Shown piece by piece: positions 1-7,987 of a stretch of DNA of 13,624 bases. The notes under the pieces were generated by a model. The model did not search any database, had not been told where the DNA came from, and saw only the letters and a program-made list of their open reading frames with translations. Origin of the DNA: Bacteroidota bacterium (GTDB lineage: Bacteria; Bacteroidota; Bacteroidia; Flavobacteriales; Flavobacteriaceae). The stretch's first letter is position 1; each line of letters opens with the position of its first letter. The position numbers and the translations under genes are program-made. The stretch spans positions 1-13,624 of the forward strand of contig JAEWLN010000057.1 in assembly GCA_023457535.1 (NCBI GenBank), written 5' to 3'.

Positions 1-2
1 TT

Positions 3-1397
3 CCGGATCCGTCCAAGCTCACGCAGGAAAAAGGCATGTTCTTTATTTCTGAAGGGCCGGAGAACGGATCGGGCTATACATTTTGGATCGATGAGGTGCG
101 CTTTGAAAAGCTCGGCACGATCACACCGCAGCAACCGCAGGTGTTCGAGGGCGACGATGTGACGCAAACCGCTTTCATCGGCGTAACGACGCCCATTACC
201 GGACTTGTTACGGCATTCAACATGCCCAACGGCGTAAACCAGAACGTTGTGGTAACGCCTGCCTACTTTACGTTTTCCTCGTCTGATCCGGCTGTCGCTA
301 CGGTCAACGATCTGGGCGTGGTTTCTACCATTGGCGCGGGAAGTGCGGTCATTACGGCCACCGTTGGCAACATCGATGCGGCGGGATCGCTGACCATCAA
401 TTCGCAGGGCAATTACGTGCATGCGCCTGGGCCAACGGCTGATCCGTCCGATGTGATTTCGATCTACACCGAGGCTTATCCGAATGTGCCGGTCAATTAT
501 TACAACGGATATTGGGAGCCTTACCAAACCACGCAGTCGGCTGATTTTACCGTCGATGGCGATCACGTGCTCAACTACACCAATTTTAATTTTGTAGGGG
601 TGGAATTTTCGACTCCGACGGTCGATGCGTCGGCCATGTCGCATCTGAATGTCGATTTGTACTTTCCTAATGCGTTGCCGGCGGGAGCGAATTTCCGCGT
701 CCGACTGATCGATTTTGGCCCGGACGGCGTTTTTGGCGGAGGCAACGATGTAGGTTTTACGCTTACATTTGCCGCCCCGACCCTGGTGGCACAAAACTGG
801 GTCACCCTGCACATTCCGCTGGCCGATTTTACGGGACTTCCCAGTCGCGCGCACTTAGGCCAGTTGGTCTTTGAAGGAACCAACATCACCAATTTCTACG
901 CTGACAATATTTATTTTGAAAACGACGGCAGCATCATCCCGCCGGTTCCTGCGGTCGCTGCACCAACGCCTAATTATCCGGCGGCGGGCGTCACATCTGT
1001 GTTCAGCGATGCGTACACAAATGTTGCGGCCAACCTGAATCCCAACTGGGGACAACTCACACAGGTTTCACAGGTGCCCATTGCAGGCAACAATACGCTG
1101 CGTTATGGCGGGCTCAATTACCAGGGACTGCAGCTCGACGCACCGATTGATGTTTCAGGACGCAACTTTCTGCACCTGGATTATTATTCGGCCAATTCCA
1201 ACGCGCTCAACGTTTATCTGATCAGTCCCGGCCCGGTGGAGCAGTTGTTCTCGCTGTCGGTTCCTACAACGGCAGGCTGGAACAGCGTTGACATTCCGCT
1301 CTCGGCATTTGGCGCGGTCAATCTGGCCAACGTCATCCAACTCAAGTTCGATGGCAACGGCGACATTTATTTAGACAATATTTTATTCCGGAACTGA
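3..1397 (+). CDS. Multi-module glycan-binding protein of a beta-glucan utilisation locus (5' partial)
   Basis: The frame is open to the left edge of the window, so the Met at 36 is probably internal and the true start, with its signal peptide, lies upstream. About 464 residues are visible. Counting from the Met at 36: residues 1-27 are the end of a beta-sandwich module (FWIDEVRFEK); about 30-122 are an Ig-like BIG2-type domain (SSSDPAVATV, GSAVITATV); about 138-298 and 316-453 are two related carbohydrate-binding-like modules. The modules share an opening (SIYTEAYPNV, SVFSDAYTNV), a WVTLHIPLADF / WNSVDIPLSAF strand, and a closing D-N-I-x-F strand. No catalytic motif and no T9SS tail are visible. 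It sits directly before GH16-GH3-GH16 genes, the place usually held by a surface glycan-binding lipoprotein after SusC/SusD. A glucan-capture role is inferred. The truncated N-terminus could still carry an enzyme domain. Confidence 0.8.
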   Translation, partial: PDPSKLTQEKGMFFISEGPENGSGYTFWIDEVRFEKLGTITPQQPQVFEGDDVTQTAFIGVTTPITGLVTAFNMPNGVNQNVVVTPAYFTFSSSDPAVATVNDLGVVSTIGAGSAVITATVGNIDAAGSLTINSQGNYVHAPGPTADPSDVISIYTEAYPNVPVNYYNGYWEPYQTTQSADFTVDGDHVLNYTNFNFVGVEFSTPTVDASAMSHLNVDLYFPNALPAGANFRVRLIDFGPDGVFGGGNDVGFTLTFAAPTLVAQNWVTLHIPLADFTGLPSRAHLGQLVFEGTNITNFYADNIYFENDGSIIPPVPAVAAPTPNYPAAGVTSVFSDAYTNVAANLNPNWGQLTQVSQVPIAGNNTLRYGGLNYQGLQLDAPIDVSGRNFLHLDYYSANSNALNVYLISPGPVEQLFSLSVPTTAGWNSVDIPLSAFGAVNLANVIQLKFDGNGDIYLDNILFRN

Positions 1398-1437
1398 TCG
1401 TTGGGGACGTTCCCATTCGGCTTCGATCCGGTTCCAA

Positions 1438-1475
1438 AAACTATCCCGGTGGCCCTACCCCGGGGTAGTTTCTTT
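1438..1475 (+). terminator. Hairpin plus short T-run between binding protein and GH16 gene (possible attenuator)
   Basis: A 12-bp stem (AAACTATCCCGG at 1438-1449, CCGGGGTAGTTT at 1460-1471, one G-U pair) closes a 10-nt loop and is followed by CTTTT. It looks like a Rho-independent terminator but lies inside a run of co-directional genes, 41 nt downstream of a stop codon. Partial termination or an mRNA-stabilising hairpin are both possible. The T-run is short. Confidence 0.55.
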
Positions 1476-1522
1476 TCAATAAAAACCAAGTGAAGCATTT
1501 GGCTTTACGCAAAAAAAACAAT

Positions 1523-2353
1523 ATGAGCAACGCTATAAATAATTCTATCAACGGCCGGCATTGGGCCATTGCCGTTTTGACAGTCCTATCGGTTTCGCTT
1601 ACCGGTTGCAACGAAGACGAAAAACAAAGTGTTCCGGCGCGAAACTGGCAACTGGTGTGGAGCGACGAATTCGACGGCGCTTCCGGCTCGCTGCCCGATG
1701 ATACCAAATGGACTTACGACCTGGGCAACAACAATGGCTGGGGCAACCAGGAACTTGAAAACTATACCAACGATCCGCAAAACGTATCGCTCGACGGCAA
1801 CGGCAATCTGGTGATCACGGCGATCAAAAACGGCAATTCGTACACCTCGGCGCGCGTGAAAACGCAGGGCAAATTCAATCAGGCTTACGGCCGGTTCGAG
1901 GCCCGGTTAAAAACGCCTTACGGACCTGGGGTGTGGCCGGCATTCTGGATGCTCGGGGCCAATGTAAGCGAAGTGGGCTGGCCGATGTGCGGCGAAATCG
2001 ACATCATGGAAATGCGCGGCCAGTCGCCCAGCGTGGTGCATGGAACGGTGCATGGTCCGGGGTATTCTGCGGGCAATGCGATCACCGGATCGTACGCGCT
2101 TAAAAACGGCCGCTTCGACCAGGATTACCACGTCTTTGCGGTCGAATGGACGCCTTACCAGCTCGATTTTTACGTCGACGGATTTTTATACAACCGCATC
2201 ACCGCGGCCGACACACCCGGACAATGGGTGTACGACCATCCGTTTTTCCTGATCCTGAACGTGGCCGTAGGCGGCACTTTTGCCGGTTTCCCGACAAGCC
2301 AGACGCCGTTCCCGCAAAAGATGACGATCGATTACGTAAGAGTGTACCAATAA
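1523..2353 (+). CDS. GH16 endo-beta-1,3-glucanase (laminarinase-like) lipoprotein
   Basis: This is a family GH16 retaining endo-glucanase, most like laminarinases, that would cut internal bonds of beta-1,3(-1,4)-glucans. A GTG at 1490 extends the frame, but the ATG at 1523 gives a normal lipoprotein signal: a basic and hydrophobic stretch, then lipobox LTGC with Cys29. The acidic NEDE right after the Cys resembles the Bacteroidota lipoprotein export signal, so surface exposure is inferred. The GH16 domain covers about residues 43-276. It includes LVWSDEFDG, the catalytic signature EIDIME (E158 nucleophile, D160, E163 acid/base by family knowledge), VWPAFWMLG and the closing DYVRVYQ strand. 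At 276 residues it is a bare catalytic domain with no added modules. It is followed after 46 nt by the GH3 gene, probably in one operon. Confidence 0.9.
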   Translation: MSNAINNSINGRHWAIAVLTVLSVSLTGCNEDEKQSVPARNWQLVWSDEFDGASGSLPDDTKWTYDLGNNNGWGNQELENYTNDPQNVSLDGNGNLVITAIKNGNSYTSARVKTQGKFNQAYGRFEARLKTPYGPGVWPAFWMLGANVSEVGWPMCGEIDIMEMRGQSPSVVHGTVHGPGYSAGNAITGSYALKNGRFDQDYHVFAVEWTPYQLDFYVDGFLYNRITAADTPGQWVYDHPFFLILNVAVGGTFAGFPTSQTPFPQKMTIDYVRVYQ

Positions 2354-2399
2354 GCTAACCAATACCCGCGGCAGGCGTGAGCGCCAGACCGTTTATCAC

Positions 2400-4652
2400 A
2401 TGAAAAATTACCTTTCGGCACTGTTGCTTTTAGTGGCGTTTGCGGCGGCGTCACAGCCTAAAAATACGGATCGGCGCGTGTCTAAGCCCACCATCGGGCA
2501 GCGCGTGGACGAATTGCTCTCGCGCATGACCCTTGAAGAGAAAGTGGGCCAGCTCAACCAATATTCGGGCGACAATACCGTAACGGGTCCGCTGACGATC
2601 AACCCGAATAAAACCGATGAGATCAAATCGGGCAAAATCGGCTCGATGATCAACATTCTCGGCGCCGAATACACGCGCCAATATCAGGATCTGGCAATGC
2701 AGTCCCGACTCCGGATCCCGTTGCTTTTTGGGCTCGACGTGGTTCACGGCTATAAAACCACATTCCCAATCCCGCTTGCCGAGGCCGCGAGCTGGGATTT
2801 GCCCGCCATCGAACGCTCTGCGCGCGTTGCGGCACGCGAATCGGCGGCCAGCGGCATTCACTGGACGTTTGCACCCATGGTTGATATCTCGCGCGATCCG
2901 CGTTGGGGGCGTGTGATGGAAGGGGCGGGCGAGGATACTTATCTGGGTTCGAGGATCGCTTATGCACGCGTCAAAGGATTTCAGGGCGACAAGCTGGGCG
3001 ATCTGACCTCGGTCATGGCCTGTGCCAAACATTTTCTGGCGTACGGTGCGGCCATTGGCGGACGCGATTACAATTCGGTGGACATCAGCAAACGCGCCTT
3101 GTGGGAAACGTATCTCCCACCGTTCAAGGCGGCGCTCGATGCCGGGGCGGCTACTTTTATGAATTCTTTCAACGATATCAACGGCGTTCCGGCCACAGGC
3201 AACCGTTATCTGCAGCGCGATTTGCTCAAAGGACAGTGGAATTTTGACGGTTTTATCGTATCGGACTGGGGTTCGATTGGCGAAATGGTCAACCACGGCT
3301 TTAGCAAAGACCAGAAAGACGCGGCGTTTGCGGCCATTACTGCCGGAAGCGACATGGACATGGAAAGCAGTTCATACCACAACAACCTCGTACAGTTAGT
3401 GCGTGAGGGAAAGGTATCCGAAGCCGTTGTTGACGATGCAGTGCGCCGTGTGTTGCACAAAAAGTTCGAGCTCGGGCTCTTTGACGATCCTTACCGGTTC
3501 AGCGACAGCAACCGCCAGCAAAAAGAGCTCAACAATCCGGAAAACGTAAAAGCAGCGCGGGCCATGGCAGCCAAAAGCATCGTATTGCTCAAAAACGAAA
3601 AGAGCCTGTTGCCGCTGTCCAAAAATACCAAAACCATAGCGTTCATTGGCCCGATGGTCAAGCTCAAACGCGCCAATCACGGATTTTGGGCCGTCGATCT
3701 CAAGGATGTCGATTCGTCGTACATCGTCTCGCAGTGGGAAGGCGTGCAAAAAAAGATCGGTAAAAACACCAGGTTGTTGTATGCCAAAGGCTGCGGCATC
3801 ACAAGCATGGACAAATCGGGGTTTCAAGAAGCCGTTGAAGTGGCCAGCCAATCCGATGTGGTCATTTTATCGGTCGGCGAAAAACACGACATGAGCGGCG
3901 AGGCCAAAAGCCGCAGCAATTTACAGTTGCCTGGCGTTCAGGAGGAATTGATCCGCGAACTGCAAAAAACGGGCAAACCCATCGTGGTGCTTGTCAATGC
4001 CGGACGTCCGCTGGTTTTCAATTGGACGGCAGACCATGTTCCTGCGATTTTATACACATGGTGGCTCGGATCTGAAGCGGGCAATGCGATTGCAGATGTG
4101 TTGTTCGGCGATTACAATCCGTCGGGCAAACTGCCGATGACTTTTCCGCGCACAGAAGGCCAGATCCCGATCTACTATAACTATTTGAGCACCGGACGAC
4201 CAGCCCGGAACGAAGATGATAAAGTATATGTATCGGCCTACATCGACTTGCAGAATTCGCCCAAATTTCCGTTTGGTTACGGGCTCAGTTATACGACTTT
4301 TGGTTATGCTGACCTGAAATTGTCCAAAACGTCGATTGGAAAACAAGAAACATTACAGGTGTCCGTGACCGTCACCAACACCGGAAAAGTCGCAGGTGAG
4401 GAAGTTGTGCAATTGTATCTCAAGGACAGGTTTGCATCGATTGTAAGACCGGTCAAGGAGCTCAAGGATTTCCGAAAGATTGCGCTCGCCCCCGGCCAAA
4501 GCCAGACCATCACTTTTGCAATCGACAACGAGAAACTGTCGTTTTACGACAATGACCTTCAATTCCGGTCAGAACCGGGAACGTTCGATGTAATGATCGG
4601 CTCCTCGAGCGAAGACATCCGCCTTAAAACGCAATTTGAATTGATCGACTGA
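2400..4652 (+). CDS. bglX: GH3 beta-glucosidase, BglX type
   Basis: This exo-acting GH3 glycosidase should release glucose from the non-reducing end of beta-gluco-oligosaccharides. Its 750 residues match the usual BglX length. The N-terminal stretch (LSALLLLVAFAAAS, then Q) is a cleavable signal peptide without a lipobox, so a periplasmic location is inferred. The GH3 N-terminal barrel covers about residues 35-360, with LDVVHGYKTTFPIPLAEAASWD-type BglX signatures, KHFLAYGAAIGGRDYN, and VSDWG with D289 as the expected nucleophile. The alpha/beta sandwich follows at about 395-615 and contains SGEAKSRS, where E501 is the likely acid/base. The C-terminal fibronectin III-like domain lies at about 650-740 (VTNTGKVAGEEVVQLYLKD). 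The stop is separated by one base from the next ATG, which suggests translational coupling to the second GH16 gene. The symbol reflects family resemblance; substrate preference cannot be read from the sequence. Confidence 0.92.
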   Translation: MKNYLSALLLLVAFAAASQPKNTDRRVSKPTIGQRVDELLSRMTLEEKVGQLNQYSGDNTVTGPLTINPNKTDEIKSGKIGSMINILGAEYTRQYQDLAMQSRLRIPLLFGLDVVHGYKTTFPIPLAEAASWDLPAIERSARVAARESAASGIHWTFAPMVDISRDPRWGRVMEGAGEDTYLGSRIAYARVKGFQGDKLGDLTSVMACAKHFLAYGAAIGGRDYNSVDISKRALWETYLPPFKAALDAGAATFMNSFNDINGVPATGNRYLQRDLLKGQWNFDGFIVSDWGSIGEMVNHGFSKDQKDAAFAAITAGSDMDMESSSYHNNLVQLVREGKVSEAVVDDAVRRVLHKKFELGLFDDPYRFSDSNRQQKELNNPENVKAARAMAAKSIVLLKNEKSLLPLSKNTKTIAFIGPMVKLKRANHGFWAVDLKDVDSSYIVSQWEGVQKKIGKNTRLLYAKGCGITSMDKSGFQEAVEVASQSDVVILSVGEKHDMSGEAKSRSNLQLPGVQEELIRELQKTGKPIVVLVNAGRPLVFNWTADHVPAILYTWWLGSEAGNAIADVLFGDYNPSGKLPMTFPRTEGQIPIYYNYLSTGRPARNEDDKVYVSAYIDLQNSPKFPFGYGLSYTTFGYADLKLSKTSIGKQETLQVSVTVTNTGKVAGEEVVQLYLKDRFASIVRPVKELKDFRKIALAPGQSQTITFAIDNEKLSFYDNDLQFRSEPGTFDVMIGSSSEDIRLKTQFELID

Positions 4653-4653
4653 T

Positions 4654-6339
4654 ATGACTGGAAAGATATTTTTTACCGCCTGGATGTCGTTGCTCGCGAT
4701 GTGGAGTTTTTCGCAGGTCGACGTGGTGTACAACGATCTGGTGTGGCACGATGAATTCGATGGTGAAGGCGCCGTTACTTCCTCCAATTGGTTCCATCAA
4801 ACGCAGCTACCCAACGGCAACGGCTGGTTCAACGGCGAGGTACAACATTACACCAACCAAACGGCCAATTCGTATCAGGCCGGCGGCGCGTTGCACATCG
4901 CGGCCAAAAAAGGTGATTATACGGATCAGGGCGTCACAAAGGCCTACACTTCGGCGCGGCTCAACAGCAAATTCGCGTTCCGTTACGGTCGCGTGGACGT
5001 GCGCGCCAAGCTCCCGATCACACCCGGAACGTGGCCCGCAATATGGATGCTTGGCAAAAATGTCAACGAAGACGGCGCTTATTTCGACGCCACGTACGGA
5101 ACGACCAATTGGCCTGCATGTGGCGAGATCGACATTATGGAACGGGGGATTTTCCCGTCACAACCCGTCAATTATGTGCAGGGAACGATCCATACCCCTG
5201 CCGGACACGGCGGCTCTGCAAGCCATGGCGGCACGATGGTGGCCAATCCCGACGGCGAATTCCACGTCTATTCGATGAATTGGTCACCCAATGAAATTTC
5301 ATTCCTGCTCGACGGAATGGTCTATTACACCTATCACCCGACGGTCAAAACAGCAGCAAACTGGCCGTTCGACCACGAACAATACGTATTGCTCAACGTG
5401 GCCATGGGCGGTATCGCAGGCGGGATCCCTGCTAATTTTATACAAGATGAAATGCAGGTCGACTATGTGCGGATATACCAAAACGTGGTCGCCGATACGC
5501 AAGCCCCGACCGAATTTACCGCATCGGTGGGCACTATAGGGCATTCGACCGTGCAATTGCTGCTCCATGCAAACGATAATTCCGGCACGGTAGTCTATCG
5601 CGTAGCGTATGGCAACCAGACGGCTTCGTTTACAAGACCTTCCGGGACGGTACAATCGGTGGAAATTGCCGATCTGTCCCCTGAAACGACCTATACGTTT
5701 ACCGTGAGTGCAGAAGACCTTTCGGGCAATGCGTTTTCAAATAACCCAATCGTGCTCCAGGCGACCACAGGCGGTTTCAATGGCTGCGCGGGCACCGATG
5801 ACCAGGCGCTTCAGGGTGTTTTTACAACCGGATACCATTATGCATTTGAAACCATCGGCAGCGATGTGAAAATCACTTTCGGCCTGCTCGACGACCGCAG
5901 CGATGTTTCGGCCTATCTGTGGCGGCAAACCCCTTTTGGCGAACTGCCGATGACGGCATTGTCGGGCCATGTTTTTACGCGTACGTTGACCGGGCAAACC
6001 ATTGGGTCGACGATTTCTTACGCGGTCAAATTTGCTTATGCGGGCGGGATGTCGGTGACGCGTTACCTGGATTACGCAGTGGGCAGCGCATGTGGTTTGG
6101 GCCTCGACGATCCGGCGCGTAGGCCAGCCTTCTCGTTTTTAAATCCGGCGCGCGAACTCGTTACGGTCCATGCAACGGGTCCGGTCGAAGTGCTCGAGAT
6201 TTACGATCTGCTGGGCGTTCTTGTGGCGCGCGCAGTCCGGTCCGACAAGATTGCCATCAGCGGTCTTGCCAAAGGAATGTATTGGCTCGTTGTGGAAACC
6301 GGCGGACAAAAATCGGGAAGAAAACTTTTGGTTGAATAG
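4654..6339 (+). CDS. Multidomain secreted GH16 beta-glucanase with FN3 domain and T9SS sorting tail
   Basis: This is a second GH16 endo-glucanase, 561 residues, apparently secreted by the type IX system. A short signal peptide (TAWMSLLAMWSFS, residues 8-20) is followed by the GH16 domain at about 24-276, with HDEFDG, the EIDIME signature (E158, D160, E163), TWPAIWMLG and DYVRIYQ. A fibronectin III domain spans about 282-373 (APTEFTAS, LSPETTYTFTVSAED). Residues about 378-480 form a module that begins and ends with Cys (C378, C480); I cannot assign it to a named family. Residues about 491-561 resemble a T9SS type A sorting domain: FLNPARELVTV, a central EIYDLLG, ISGLAKGMYWLVVE and a final GRKLLVE. 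Release to or anchoring on the cell surface is inferred. Compared with the lipoprotein GH16 upstream, it may act further from the cell. It is the last gene of the run. Confidence 0.9.
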   Translation: MTGKIFFTAWMSLLAMWSFSQVDVVYNDLVWHDEFDGEGAVTSSNWFHQTQLPNGNGWFNGEVQHYTNQTANSYQAGGALHIAAKKGDYTDQGVTKAYTSARLNSKFAFRYGRVDVRAKLPITPGTWPAIWMLGKNVNEDGAYFDATYGTTNWPACGEIDIMERGIFPSQPVNYVQGTIHTPAGHGGSASHGGTMVANPDGEFHVYSMNWSPNEISFLLDGMVYYTYHPTVKTAANWPFDHEQYVLLNVAMGGIAGGIPANFIQDEMQVDYVRIYQNVVADTQAPTEFTASVGTIGHSTVQLLLHANDNSGTVVYRVAYGNQTASFTRPSGTVQSVEIADLSPETTYTFTVSAEDLSGNAFSNNPIVLQATTGGFNGCAGTDDQALQGVFTTGYHYAFETIGSDVKITFGLLDDRSDVSAYLWRQTPFGELPMTALSGHVFTRTLTGQTIGSTISYAVKFAYAGGMSVTRYLDYAVGSACGLGLDDPARRPAFSFLNPARELVTVHATGPVEVLEIYDLLGVLVARAVRSDKIAISGLAKGMYWLVVETGGQKSGRKLLVE

Positions 6340-6352
6340 ATTGTTTTGTCAA

Positions 6353-6398
6353 TTCCCGCGCGGGACGTGGCTTGGTGGTCCGGTCCCGCCGCCGGGAA
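6353..6398. other. Imperfect GC-rich hairpin after the GH16 gene
   Basis: TTCCCG (6353-6358) can pair with CGGGAA (6393-6398), and GCGGGAC (6360-6366) with GTCCCGC (6383-6389). The two stems are separated by a small internal loop. No T-run follows, so it is not a typical intrinsic terminator. It may protect the 3' end of the operon mRNA. Confidence 0.4.
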
Positions 6399-6441
6399 TC
6401 AAGGTATTGAATTAGTTTGTAGTTTAGAAATCAGGTTGCTT

Positions 6442-6480
6442 GGAGTGCGTGGGTCTTGGCCCGCGCATTCCTTTTTTTAT
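6442..6480 (+). terminator. Rho-independent terminator of the glucan-utilisation operon
   Basis: A 12-bp stem (GGAGTGCGTGGG at 6442-6453, CCCGCGCATTCC at 6460-6471, with two G-U pairs) and a 6-nt loop TCTTGG are followed directly by seven T residues. It lies 103 nt after the stop of the second GH16 gene and is the clearest transcription stop in the window. Confidence 0.85.
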
Positions 6481-6512
6481 CGGGCGTAAAACGTTGTTTT
6501 CGTGACAATTAT

Positions 6513-6536
6513 CATGTTTTGTGGATTGAAAACATG
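6513..6536. promoter_or_regulatory. Operator-like perfect inverted repeat
   Basis: CATGTTTT (6513-6520) and AAAACATG (6529-6536) are perfect 8-bp arms around an 8-nt spacer. The right arm ends one base before the TAC of a -7-like box, and the left arm overlaps a TTTG that could serve as the -33 element. This position fits a repressor or activator site, but no regulator is known from the sequence. Confidence 0.45.
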
Positions 6537-6545
6537 GTACATTTG
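6518..6545 (+). promoter_or_regulatory. Bacteroidota-type promoter-like element (TTTG ... TACATTTG)
   Basis: TACATTTG (6538-6545) matches the TAnnTTTG -7 consensus exactly. TTTG at 6518-6521 is a candidate -33 element with a 16-bp spacer, slightly short for the family. It lies just after a strong terminator and about 60 nt before the ATG at 6605, which supports a new transcript starting here. Confidence 0.55.
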
Positions 6546-6604
6546 TTTGATCGGTTGGCATCCGGACGATCGTTTGGGCGCAACCGGCCACAAATAAAGC
6601 AAAT

Positions 6605-7105
6605 ATGAAAGCAATCAAATCCATGCTCACCCTGAGTGTTTTACCGTTGCTGCTGCTCGCGCGCGGCTGCGTCAAAGACTCCGACGAAGTTTCCGATCCC
6701 GAACAAGATCCGTTCGAGGTGCATTACACCAAAGACGATGTCGTAACCAAAGAAATGGCGATCGAAAATTGGGAAATGTTCCTCAAGCAATCTCAGGAGC
6801 TGATTGACATTACAGAGACCAACATAGCCAGTCTCGAGGTTAAGATCCAGGAAGCCGACGAGCCGGAAAAGGCCACGCTGCAGCAAACCAGTAATGCGGC
6901 CAACCTTGCGTTGCTCAAGCTGAAGGCTGCTCGCGCCAAACGCAACAAATCGTTTTCTTCGGAACTGGCGCATTATGATGCGGACGATCCGTCGGTGCAA
7001 CAACAAAATGAAGCGTTCAAAACGCAATTCAGGCGCGATATGTACGATTTGAACATGGAGCTCGAAAGCGCGCTTGAGCGTTCGCGGTCCGGCCTTTACA
7101 AATAG
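6605..7105 (+). CDS. Small coiled-coil probable lipoprotein, function unknown
   Basis: The 166-residue product has a hydrophobic N-terminus (MLTLSVLPLLLLA) ending in a Cys at residue 22. The lipobox-like ARGC is weak because Arg is unusual at -2. The residues after the Cys (VKDSDE) are acidic and resemble a Bacteroidota surface-export signal. Residues about 48-163 are almost entirely predicted-helical in character. They are rich in Glu, Lys, Ala, Gln and Leu, with no Pro or Gly runs until DDPS, and suggest one or two long coiled-coil helices. I recognise no family. A promoter-like box lies about 60 nt upstream and the ATP-cone gene starts 48 nt downstream, so co-transcription is possible but not certain. 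It could be an envelope structural or adaptor protein; no function is claimed. Confidence 0.8.
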   Translation: MKAIKSMLTLSVLPLLLLARGCVKDSDEVSDPEQDPFEVHYTKDDVVTKEMAIENWEMFLKQSQELIDITETNIASLEVKIQEADEPEKATLQQTSNAANLALLKLKAARAKRNKSFSSELAHYDADDPSVQQQNEAFKTQFRRDMYDLNMELESALERSRSGLYK

Positions 7106-7153
7106 CGTCGTCCGGAAGTACAATCGGAATTAACAACCATTTTAGCCAATCCG

Positions 7154-7987
7154 ATGAAAGTTCTCAAACATTCAGGGGCGTTAGACAATTTCAGCCGGGG
7201 CAAACTCGAGCGGTCGCTGCTGCGCTCCGGGGCAAGCCTGGCCGACGTCGAGCAGGTCATCCAAACCATCGGCACACAGCTATACGATGGCATCCCGACC
7301 AAAAAAATCTACCAGCTGGCCGGCGCGCTGCTCAAGAAAATAGCTGCTTCGCACGCCGCGAGGTACAATTTGCGGTCGGCGTTGCAAATGCTTGGTCCGG
7401 CGGGTTTCTTCTTTGAGAAATTCATCGCGCGGGTTTACGCCGACGAGGGTTTCCAAACGCGTACGAACGTCATTCTCAAAGGCCGATGTGTGTCGCACGA
7501 AATTGACGTGCTGCTCAAAAAAGGCGACCGGATCACCATGGTAGAATGTAAATTCCACAGCACCAACGCCGGAAATTCCGATGTCAAAGTGCCGATGTAC
7601 ATTCTTTCGCGGTTCAACGATCTCAAGGCCGGAACGCACCGGATCTGGCAAGCCGATGAGTCGGTCAGCCGCTGCGTGATTGTGACCAACAACCGCTTTA
7701 CCACCGATGCAGTCGCTTTTGCCGAATGTTCGGGGCTCGATCTGGTGGGTTGGGATCATCCAAAGGACAGCCTCAAATCCAGGATTGATGCGCGCGGCAT
7801 GTACCCTATTACGTGCCTGACCACGCTATCGGTCATGGAAAAGGAAAAATTGCTGATCCTGGACGTGTTGCTCGTAAGGGAATTGATCGATCGTCCCGAA
7901 GCGCTGCAGCAAATCGGGGTCAGCGTCAACAGACAAAAAAACACCATCACAGAAGCGACTTCGCTTTGCCATTACTTTAAAAAATGA
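7154..7987 (+). CDS. ATP-cone / PD-(D/E)XK (Mrr-like) nuclease fusion protein
   Basis: The 277-residue product joins two recognisable domains. Residues about 1-80 resemble the nucleotide-sensing ATP-cone of ribonucleotide reductases and NrdR (VLKHSGALDNFSRGKLERSL start, YNLRSAL end). Residues about 83-200 form a restriction-endonuclease-like domain. Its HEIDVLL has D118 and its VECKFH has E131 and K133, the expected D...ExK metal-binding set, with the Mrr-type beta-strand VIVTNN after it. Residues about 218-277 are a short helical C-terminus. A nucleotide-gated DNase or RNase is inferred from the architecture. The stop overlaps the next start as ATGA (7984-7987), which argues for coupled translation with the beta-CASP protein. 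No methyltransferase or specificity gene is near, so classical restriction-modification is unlikely. Domain assignment is firm; substrate and trigger are not known from the sequence. Confidence 0.88.
   Translation: MKVLKHSGALDNFSRGKLERSLLRSGASLADVEQVIQTIGTQLYDGIPTKKIYQLAGALLKKIAASHAARYNLRSALQMLGPAGFFFEKFIARVYADEGFQTRTNVILKGRCVSHEIDVLLKKGDRITMVECKFHSTNAGNSDVKVPMYILSRFNDLKAGTHRIWQADESVSRCVIVTNNRFTTDAVAFAECSGLDLVGWDHPKDSLKSRIDARGMYPITCLTTLSVMEKEKLLILDVLLVRELIDRPEALQQIGVSVNRQKNTITEATSLCHYFKK

Noticed and set aside
2451..3296. A long (281-codon) - strand frame inside the GH3 gene
   Set aside because: It lies opposite a clearly recognisable BglX-type gene. The GC-biased codon use leaves the antisense frame open, and its translation shows no known domain.
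6641..7123. A 160-codon - strand frame opposite the small lipoprotein gene
   Set aside because: The + strand frame has a signal sequence with a Cys, a promoter-like box and a coiled-coil composition. The antisense frame has no start context or recognisable domain.
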